A stretch of DNA of 10,378 nt from Treponema sp. (GTDB lineage: Bacteria; Spirochaetota; Spirochaetia; Treponematales; Breznakiellaceae): positions 584 to 10,961 of the forward strand of contig WQRP01000044.1 of the NCBI GenBank assembly GCA_009786675.1. The letters are read 5' to 3'. The position numbers and the translations under genes were made by a program. Of the stretch, positions 5,322 through 10,378 are shown piece after piece. How positions within the stretch are numbered: the first letter of the stretch is position 1; every line of letters starts with the position of its first letter. The notes under the pieces were generated by a model, which ran no database searches, was not told the origin of the DNA, and saw only the letters and a program-made list of their open reading frames with translations.

Positions 5322-5978
5322 ATGCTTTTGATTGCAAAAACCTTGCTTTTGGAAATAGACGTGCAAAACGACTTTTGCCCCGCGTACTCCGCCTCCGGCA
5401 GGCAGTACCCCGACGGCGCGCTGGCCGTGAGGGACGGCTGCGCGGTCGTGGCTCCGCTGAACGCGCTTGCCGCCGCCTTCGCCGCGCGAGGCGGGCGGGT
5501 CGCCGCCACCCAGGACTGGCACCCCGCCGGACATACTTCCTTCGCCTCGTCCCACAGGGATCCGGGGCCGGGACAGGTTCTCTGGCCGGACCACTGCGTC
5601 CAGGGGGAGCCTGGCTCGGACTTTCACGCCGGGCTTGACCTTGCGCCGGTAAGCCTTATCGTTCGCAAGGGGTTTCGCCAGGGGTTGGATTCCTACTCGG
5701 CTTTTTTCGAAAACGACCGCAGGACCCCCACCGGGCTGGAAGGCTGGATCCGCGGGCTTGGCATGGACACGGTTATTATCGGGGGGCTTGCCACGGATTA
5801 CTGCGTGTTTTACAGCGTGATGGATTCCAAAAGGCTTGGCTTTACAACGATAATCGCCGAGGACGCGGTGCGCGGGGTCGGCTACCCGGAGGGTTCCGTG
5901 GAAAGGGCCATTTCCGAGATGCGGGCCGCCGGCGTGGTTTTTTCCGATTCGAGCAGGCTGCTGGGGGAGCTTTTCTGA
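5322..5978 (+). CDS. pncA: Nicotinamidase PncA
   Basis: It hydrolyses nicotinamide to nicotinate and ammonia in the NAD salvage (Preiss-Handler) route, in the cytoplasm. The 218 residues follow the isochorismatase-like fold. The catalytic triad appears as D13 (EIDVQNDFC), K116 (VRKGF) and C161 (GLATDYCV), and the metal site as D65 and H67 (TQDWHPAGHTSF) plus H91 (WPDHCVQG), close to the positions in E. coli PncA. I chose ATG 5322 because the family begins right before LLLEIDVQNDF; a TTG at 5274 would add 16 residues unlike the family and would run through the direct repeat. GAAG (5311-5314) is a weak ribosome site. TGA overlaps the pncB ATG by one base (TGATG), so the product of this enzyme and the next step are made together. 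Confidence 0.93.
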   Translation: MLLIAKTLLLEIDVQNDFCPAYSASGRQYPDGALAVRDGCAVVAPLNALAAAFAARGGRVAATQDWHPAGHTSFASSHRDPGPGQVLWPDHCVQGEPGSDFHAGLDLAPVSLIVRKGFRQGLDSYSAFFENDRRTPTGLEGWIRGLGMDTVIIGGLATDYCVFYSVMDSKRLGFTTIIAEDAVRGVGYPEGSVERAISEMRAAGVVFSDSSRLLGELF

Positions 5979-7513
5979 TGTCCAGGACAGTTGGCGATTC
6001 ACCGCACCCCGGCTTGGCGTATTTTGGCAACTCGGCGGCGGGATCGGGGCTGTTCGCCGATTTCTATTCCCTTATAATGGCGCAGGGCCATTGGAAACGG
6101 GGCCGGAACCGCAGGGCGTCCTTCGAGTTTTTCTTTCGCAGGCAGCCCTTCGGCGGCGGCTACACGGTCTTCGCCGGGCTTGGGACCCTGCTGGGAAACC
6201 TGTCCGGCTTTTCCTTTTCCGACGGCGACGTCGAGTACCTGCGGAGCCTGGGGCTTTTCGAGGACGGCTTTATCGAGTACCTGGAAAATTTCCGCTTTTC
6301 CTGTTCCCTTTGGGCGGTTGACGAGGGAACCCTGGTCTTTCCCCACGAGCCCATCATCAGGGTCGAGGGCAGCATCGTAGAGTGCCAGCTTATCGAGGGG
6401 GTGCTCCTTAACGCCGCCAATTTCCAGAGCCTTATCGCCACCAAGACGCGCCGGGTATGGTTCGCGTCGGGGAAGGGCTCGGTCATGGAATTCGGGATGC
6501 GCCGGGCGCAGGGGCCGGACGGGGCGATGTCCGCGTCCAGGGCGGCGTACATAGGCGGGGCGGAGGGGACCTCCAACACCCTGGCGGGAAAGGTTTTCCG
6601 CATCCCGGTGGTGGGAACCATGGCCCACTCGTGGGTGATGTCCTTTGCCGAGGAAAAGGACGCCTTCGGCGCCTACGCGGACATGTACCCGGACCACTGC
6701 GTCTTTCTAATCGACACCTACAACACGCTGAAGAACGGAATCTGGAACGCGATAGAGGTGGGGAAAAAGCTCAAAAAGCAGGGGAAGACTTTCGGGGTGC
6801 GCCTGGACTCGGGCGACATCCAGCACCTTTCCGTCGAGGTAAGAAGAAGGCTGGACGCGGCGGGGCTTAACAGGGCGACGATAGCCGTGTCCGGCGATCT
6901 GGACGAGTCGATAGTCCAGACCCTGGCGAACTCGGGCGCGCCGGTCGACGTCTGGGGGGTCGGGACCCAAATGGTTACCGGGGGCAACGATCCGGCCTTT
7001 TCTGGTGTGTACAAGATGACCGCCTGCGAGGACGCGGAAGGGCGCATGACGCAGGTGATGAAGTTTTCCGACAACCCGGAGAAGACCACGAACCCTGGAA
7101 TCAAGCAGGTCTGGCGGATAAAGGACGTCCGGGGAACCCCGCTTGCCGACGTGCTGGCCCTTGACGCCGAGGACGGCTCGGGCGAGCGCTTCGAGGTGGG
7201 CAACCGCTACAGGTTCTGGCATCCGGCGGCGGACTACCGCCATTTCTACCATGCCATCGAAAGGCCGCCGGAGCCGCTTCTTCGGAAACGCCTGGACGAG
7301 GGCAGGCTCTGCGGCGAGCTTCCGTCGCTGGCCGAAATCCGCGCCAAGTCCCTGGCCGACTTCGACGCCTTCGACCCCACGCACAAACGCCACATCGCCC
7401 CCCCCGAGTACAAGGTCTCGATCTCCGAGAAGCTGTGCGAGGCCAAGCTGACCCTGATAAAAAAACATTTCGGCGACCTGAACCGGGAAACCGCCTGGAG
7501 CCCTGGTTTTTAG
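5978..7513 (+). CDS. pncB: Nicotinate phosphoribosyltransferase PncB
   Basis: It joins nicotinate to PRPP to give nicotinate mononucleotide, with ATP hydrolysis, the step after nicotinamidase. At 511 residues it fits the longer bacterial class of the family. Landmarks are GLYFG-equivalent GLGTLLGN (67-74), the EFGMRRAQG segment (171-179), the GTSN motif (197-200), GTMAHSWV (213-220) whose H217 corresponds to the phosphorylated histidine, VRLDSGD (274-280) and VWGVGT (325-330). GGGGGAG (5963-5969), 8 nt before the ATG, is a clear ribosome site, and the start overlaps the pncA stop by one base. Its TAG (7511-7513) overlaps the TAA of the convergent pcnB by three bases. With pncA it forms a complete two-step route from nicotinamide to NaMN. 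Identification is secure. Confidence 0.95.
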   Translation: MSRTVGDSPHPGLAYFGNSAAGSGLFADFYSLIMAQGHWKRGRNRRASFEFFFRRQPFGGGYTVFAGLGTLLGNLSGFSFSDGDVEYLRSLGLFEDGFIEYLENFRFSCSLWAVDEGTLVFPHEPIIRVEGSIVECQLIEGVLLNAANFQSLIATKTRRVWFASGKGSVMEFGMRRAQGPDGAMSASRAAYIGGAEGTSNTLAGKVFRIPVVGTMAHSWVMSFAEEKDAFGAYADMYPDHCVFLIDTYNTLKNGIWNAIEVGKKLKKQGKTFGVRLDSGDIQHLSVEVRRRLDAAGLNRATIAVSGDLDESIVQTLANSGAPVDVWGVGTQMVTGGNDPAFSGVYKMTACEDAEGRMTQVMKFSDNPEKTTNPGIKQVWRIKDVRGTPLADVLALDAEDGSGERFEVGNRYRFWHPAADYRHFYHAIERPPEPLLRKRLDEGRLCGELPSLAEIRAKSLADFDAFDPTHKRHIAPPEYKVSISEKLCEAKLTLIKKHFGDLNRETAWSPGF

Positions 7514-8664
7514 GGGCTGCCTCCCCTGGGTTTCCGCCTGGGGCGGCGACGGCGCGGCTTGGCTTCCCCCGGTTTTCCGCCGTCCTCCTTGGCCGGGGGC
7601 TTGCCGCCTGCCCTTTCCGAGAACTGCGACTTTCTTACGTGTACGCCCTTGGACGAAAAGAAGCGGCGCACCGCCTGTTCTAGCTCGAAGCGGGGGGGGT
7701 TCATGGGCAGCACGAAGTTCCTGGCCGCCGAGTAGATCGCCTTGTAGTTTTCGCTGGTGCCAAGCCCCGGATCCGTCGTTTCCTCCATGTAGTCGTTTAT
7801 CAGCGCCCCAAGCGTCTCCCCCGGGCGGTTCTTGAAGCCCTCGCCGTTCAGCGCGGCCAGGCTCCGCAGGTAGCGCCCCCGGAAAACGGCGTTCGTCCTC
7901 ATAAGCCTGGAGGCGTCGGGCTGTAGGTAGGCGTAGAGCCCCAGATCGTCCAGGGCCTCGACTATGCGGCCGGCGTAGGGCGAGTTGATGATCTTGAAGA
8001 TCTCCTCGGTAAGGCGGGACGGCGAGACCGAGGACAGTAGCGGGGACTGCCCCTTTATTTTCCACTTTAGGGAAAGGGGCAGGGCGAAGCCGGTGGCGGC
8101 GGCGTACTTTACCGCGCGAATCATCCGCACCGGGTCGTCCTTGAAGATGGTCGCCAGGGGAATAATCGCCTTGACGCGCCTTGCCCGGATGTCCTTCATG
8201 CCCCCCACGTAGTCGACGACTATCTGCTGCCCGGGATCGTAGAACAGCGCGTTCATAGTAAAGTCCCGGCGCAGCACGTCCTCCTCGATTGTCCCGAAGG
8301 TGTTTCCGGTAAGGCCGTCCCTAAGCGACCGGAAGGTCGAGACCTCGTAGATGCGCGGGCCGAAGTACACGTGGACCAGCTTGAAGCGCCTGCCGATGAT
8401 GCGGGAATTGCGAAAGATTCTCCTGATTTGTACGGGGCTGGCCTCGCTTACTATGTCAAAGTCCTTGGGTTTCTTCCCTAGGATTAGATCCCTAACCGCG
8501 CCCCCGACGACGTAGGTCTCGTGGCCCATTTCCTTAAGCCGATGTATTACGCCGACCGCCTCGCCGTCCACGTCGCCCGGGTTTATCCCGTGTTCTTCGC
8601 GGGTGTAGACCAGGGCCTTCTTTACGAGCCTGCCGTCCTCGCCCGTTGAGTATCTGTACCGCAC
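7510..8664 (-). CDS. pcnB: PcnB-type poly(A) polymerase / tRNA nucleotidyltransferase family protein
   Basis: This enzyme class adds nucleotides without a template to RNA 3' ends; PcnB adds A tails that mark RNA for decay, while close relatives add CCA to tRNA. The 384 residues contain the nucleotidyltransferase head YVVGGAVRDL (51-60) with the metal-binding pair in DFDIVSEA (D68, D70). The segment RNSRIIGRRFKLVHVYFG (85-102) is characteristic of PcnB rather than CCA enzymes. RRDFTMNAL (132-140) and FKDDPVRMIRAVKYA (174-188) start the RNA-binding part. The C-terminal about 34 residues are low-complexity and Arg/Lys/Pro-rich, probably contacting RNA. The start is GTG 8664, sharing one base with the TAG of the upstream hydrolase (TAGTG), so translation is coupled. 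A longer frame to 8985 is just overlap with the hydrolase gene. A CCA-adding role is not excluded. Confidence 0.87.
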   Translation of the reverse strand: MRYRYSTGEDGRLVKKALVYTREEHGINPGDVDGEAVGVIHRLKEMGHETYVVGGAVRDLILGKKPKDFDIVSEASPVQIRRIFRNSRIIGRRFKLVHVYFGPRIYEVSTFRSLRDGLTGNTFGTIEEDVLRRDFTMNALFYDPGQQIVVDYVGGMKDIRARRVKAIIPLATIFKDDPVRMIRAVKYAAATGFALPLSLKWKIKGQSPLLSSVSPSRLTEEIFKIINSPYAGRIVEALDDLGLYAYLQPDASRLMRTNAVFRGRYLRSLAALNGEGFKNRPGETLGALINDYMEETTDPGLGTSENYKAIYSAARNFVLPMNPPRFELEQAVRRFFSSKGVHVRKSQFSERAGGKPPAKEDGGKPGEAKPRRRRPRRKPRGGSP

Positions 8665-9641
8665 TAGTCCCCCGTTTCCCGGCCGGCCTGCGCGGGCGTG
8701 TGCCTTTGAATCCAGGAAAGCAGGTTCGCGGCCACTTCCTCGCGGTTGGTCTCGTTCAGGGGCTCGTGCCGCGCCCCGGGGTACAGGACGAATTCCATGT
8801 CCCTGATGCCCAGGGAACGGTAGGCGTTGACCAGGGCGGTGGGGCTCGCGCCCATGTCCCCGACCGGATCGGCGCTTCCGCAGAAAATATAGACCGGCAA
8901 ATCCCTCCGGATGTTTTCCATGCTTTCCGGCCGGTGTATCTGGTGCAGCCCCCTGGCTAGGTCGCGGTAGAAACCCGTCGAGCACAGCCCGCCGCAGAGC
9001 GGATCGGCGCAGTACGAGTCAACCGCCGCCTCGTCGCGTGACAGCCAGTCGAAGTCCGTGCGGTTGGGACGAAATGCCTTGTTGTACGGGCCGTCCGCCG
9101 CAGCGCGCGCCAGGGGCGATCCCCTGCGCCGGCCTTTAAGGGCGGCCAGCGCCCTCATGAAGGGAATCCCAGCTCTTACCTTGAACCCGCCGGGCCCCCT
9201 GGTGCCGGACAGAACGCACCCGTCCAGTATGTCGCGCTTCTGTCCCATGTAGTTTTGGGCTATGAACGAACCCCAGGAATGTCCCAGCAGGATCAGGGGA
9301 ACGCCCGGGCGGGTTTTGCGTATTTCCAGGCTGATCTCGTGCACGTCCCTGGTAACCCTTTCGAAGGTGTCCGCGTCGCAGCAGTGCCCCAAAAGGCCGC
9401 CCTTTCCCGGGGCGTTTACGCCCGCGTCCGCCGTTTTTCCGTGCCCGCGCTGGTCGGCCGCCCAGACCTCTATCCCCGCCCCGCAGAGTTTTTCCGCAAG
9501 CCACCCGTAGCGCCCGGAATGTTCCGCCATGCCGTGCGCTATGTTAAGCACGGCCTTGGGGCGGTCGGTTCGGGGTTGCCAACGTCTTGTAAATAGTTTG
9601 GTTCCATCGGTGCATTCGAACCAAGCGTCATCTTGAACCAT
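8664..9641 (-). CDS. Alpha/beta hydrolase, monoacylglycerol lipase (serine aminopeptidase S33/hydrolase_4) type
   Basis: A likely esterase or lysophospholipase acting on monoacylglycerols or similar lipids. The 325 residues show an oxyanion-hole motif AHGMAEHSGRY (35-45), DQRGHGKT (63-70), the nucleophile elbow GHSWGS with S122, the acid D258 in CGSADPVGD and the histidine H292 in PGARHEPLNE, so the catalytic triad is complete. A cap region rich in aromatic and charged residues lies at about 150-240. There is no signal peptide, so it is probably cytoplasmic. The ATG 9641 lies 5 nt from a perfect TATAAT with no ribosome site, implying a leaderless mRNA. The gene is the first of a two-gene operon with pcnB; the link between lipid hydrolysis and RNA polyadenylation is not obvious and may be only positional. 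The family is sure, the substrate is not. Confidence 0.88.
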   Translation of the reverse strand: MVQDDAWFECTDGTKLFTRRWQPRTDRPKAVLNIAHGMAEHSGRYGWLAEKLCGAGIEVWAADQRGHGKTADAGVNAPGKGGLLGHCCDADTFERVTRDVHEISLEIRKTRPGVPLILLGHSWGSFIAQNYMGQKRDILDGCVLSGTRGPGGFKVRAGIPFMRALAALKGRRRGSPLARAAADGPYNKAFRPNRTDFDWLSRDEAAVDSYCADPLCGGLCSTGFYRDLARGLHQIHRPESMENIRRDLPVYIFCGSADPVGDMGASPTALVNAYRSLGIRDMEFVLYPGARHEPLNETNREEVAANLLSWIQRHTPAQAGRETGD

Positions 9642-9646
9642 AGGGG

Positions 9647-9675
9647 ATTATACCACATGAGCGGCGTGGCGTAAA
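9647..9675 (-). promoter_or_regulatory. Strong sigma-70-type promoter giving a probably leaderless lipase-pcnB mRNA
   Basis: On the minus strand TTTACG (9675-9670) and a perfect TATAAT (9652-9647) are 17 nt apart. Only CCCCT separates the -10 from the ATG at 9641, so the transcription start falls on or within the start codon. No Shine-Dalgarno sequence can fit. The elements are read directly; the leaderless transcript is inferred. Confidence 0.72.
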
Positions 9676-9715
9676 TCCTTGGGATCGATTAAACAGGGGG
9701 AGCCTTTCCCGGCGG

Positions 9716-9766
9716 CGCAAGGGTGACAGTCACGAATCTTTAATCCCCGCGCAGGGTGACCGGCAC
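9716..9766 (+). repeat. Pair of CGCA-GGGTGAC-CAC direct repeats upstream of the lipase promoter
   Basis: CGCAAGGGTGACAGTCAC (9716-9733) and CGCAGGGTGACCGGCAC (9750-9766) share CGCA, GGGTGAC and a final CAC. The GGGTGAC cores start 33 nt apart, about three helical turns. The first copy contains an 11-nt perfect inverted repeat, GTGAC-A-GTCAC (9723-9733). They lie 40-90 nt upstream of the lipase -35 element, where an activator site could be. No regulator is identified. Confidence 0.38.
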
Positions 9767-9791
9767 AATATGCGTTAACATGGATTGATGA

Positions 9792-9986
9792 CTGACACCT
9801 AGCGTCGTTAGGGGCATATCTATAGGCGAGGCCAGGGGCGAGAACAAGATCCTGGGGCTGTTCAGGCAGGGGTATACGGTGGAGGAAGTGGAAAAGATGC
9901 TTTTGTCGGCAGGGAAAACGGCGAGCATCTCCCGGGTGGACAAAGGCAAGTGCCCCGATAAACCTCCCCTTGGGCTATTCGGGTGA
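9792..9986 (+). pseudogene. Short decayed coding fragment, possible tail of an Rpn/PD-(D/E)XK-type protein
   Basis: Between the lipase promoter and the nitroreductase gene one forward frame stays open for 64 codons and reads like protein: GISIGEARGENKILGLFRQG, then YTVEEVEKMLLSAG. It has no ATG or ribosome site near its beginning; two TGA codons (9786-9791) precede it directly, and it ends at TGA 9984-9986. The charged EARGE run followed by a short helix resembles the C-terminal tails of Rpn family (PD-(D/E)XK transposase-like) proteins that are numerous in treponemes, but this is a weak resemblance over some 35 residues. It could equally be noncoding. No other frame looks better. Confidence 0.28.
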
Positions 9987-10034
9987 TGGTTTCCGGATCC
10001 CTGGACGGGTCAAGGAGCCGGCATTACGGTTTCG

Positions 10035-10378
10035 CTAGCCCGCATTGCGGACGAACTCTCCGCCGTTGCCCCAGGCCCATTTCCCGCCGCCCGCGCCAAG
10101 CTCGAAGTGTAGCTTCGCGATTCCAAAGTCCAGGCCCAAAAGGTTGGGGGCAAGCTTTGCCAAACCCGGAGATCCGGTTTTAACCGACGCGGTAACCTTG
10201 CCGGCTTTGTGGGAAAACACGACCGGTTGCCTGTTCATCGCCGACGGTGCTTTTTCCACGGCCTTCATCCCCCGCGCGAACCAGTCGGGGAAGGGATCGT
10301 CGCCTTCGGACATTTCGCGGGCGGTTTTGGTTTTGCGGTGCGCGATTCCCCGAATAAGCCTTTCCTTAAAGCTGTCCC
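10035..10378 (-). CDS. Nitroreductase-family protein, C-terminal part; 5' end outside the window
   Basis: The frame is open from the right edge to TAG at 10035-10037, giving 113 visible residues; the N-terminal part lies beyond the window. The motif KAPSAMNRQPVVFS is the FMN-contacting signature of nitroreductase-like folds (APSAxNxQP). The downstream LDFGIAKLHFELGAGGGKW and the ending WGNGGEFVR fit the two-domain family annotated as putative TM nitroreductase, whose members are roughly 230-290 residues. Members are presumed flavoproteins reducing nitro or quinone compounds, with substrates mostly unknown. The methionine at 10313 is not the true start, because family-like sequence (KERLIRGIAHRKTKTARE) continues upstream of it. 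No terminator is evident after the stop. Confidence 0.85.
   Translation of the reverse strand, partial: DSFKERLIRGIAHRKTKTAREMSEGDDPFPDWFARGMKAVEKAPSAMNRQPVVFSHKAGKVTASVKTGSPGLAKLAPNLLGLDFGIAKLHFELGAGGGKWAWGNGGEFVRNAG

Noticed and set aside
5079..6002. Minus-strand open frame opposite pncA
   Set aside because: Antisense shadow of pncA and of the first FKBP gene; no domain, no ribosome site.
6707..8065. Long minus-strand open frame (452 codons) across pncB and pcnB
   Set aside because: It covers the 3' halves of two clearly identified genes and shows no recognisable domain.
8667..8985. N-terminal extension of pcnB by 107 codons
   Set aside because: The extension is compositionally odd, lies wholly inside the hydrolase gene and has no family match; GTG 8664 gives a normal PcnB start.
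10035..10313. Complete small gene starting at ATG 10313
   Set aside because: The frame stays open to the window edge with nitroreductase-family sequence, so 10313 is an internal methionine.
1..10378. CRISPR array, tRNA, rRNA, insertion sequence ends or prophage genes
   Set aside because: No regularly spaced repeats, no cloverleaf-like or rRNA-like segment, and no transposase, integrase or phage structural motif was recognised on either strand by eye.

Overview
The window looks like chromosomal DNA of a high-GC spirochaete, most likely a treponeme. The clues are a tandem pair of Mip/FkpA-like FKBP isomerases with a relaxed spirochaetal-type lipobox, an orphan phoU-phoB-phoR operon, an FGE-sulfatase-domain protein, and RelB/YoeB-type toxin-antitoxin debris. 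This is a judgement from protein character and gene mix; no rRNA or other phylogenetic marker is present. Genes are packed tightly: four same-strand junctions overlap by 1-4 nt, and both convergent junctions overlap by 3 nt within the stop codons.

Left part (1-1066) is the accessory-looking region. It holds the C-terminal 127 residues of an FGE-sulfatase/C-type-lectin-fold protein (+), a hairpin covering its stop codon, about 150 nt rich in inverted repeats, and a damaged toxin-antitoxin locus (-). In that locus the tail of a RelB/DinJ antitoxin is fused in frame to a nearly complete YoeB toxin. Base composition is visibly lower in GC here (29 of 60 at 541-600, against 41 of 60 at 6001-6060).

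Centre (1016-3809, +) is a phosphate signalling operon driven by a near-consensus sigma-70 promoter: phoU, phoB and phoR, each overlapping the next. No pst transporter genes are in view. Facing it (3806-5230, -) are two paralogous envelope FKBP peptidyl-prolyl isomerases in one operon, the first a probable lipoprotein and the second with an ordinary signal peptide.

Next (5322-7513, +) is a two-gene NAD salvage operon. Nicotinamidase (pncA) deamidates nicotinamide to nicotinate, and nicotinate phosphoribosyltransferase (pncB) makes nicotinate mononucleotide. A 10-nt direct repeat lies in the divergent spacer between it and the FKBP operon and could be an operator.

Right part (7510-9641, -) is a second two-gene operon: an alpha/beta hydrolase of the monoacylglycerol-lipase type followed by a PcnB-type poly(A) polymerase. 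Its promoter sits so close to the first ATG that the mRNA should be leaderless. After it comes about 390 nt without an intact gene, holding a pair of short direct repeats and a small decayed coding fragment, and then the C-terminal 113 residues of a nitroreductase-family protein (-) that continues past the right edge.

No tRNA, rRNA, CRISPR array, insertion sequence or prophage gene was recognised. I see no clear undescribed multi-gene system. The points most worth a second look are the antitoxin-toxin fusion, the possible retroelement-diversified tail of the FGE-like protein with its stop-codon hairpin, and the leaderless lipase promoter.
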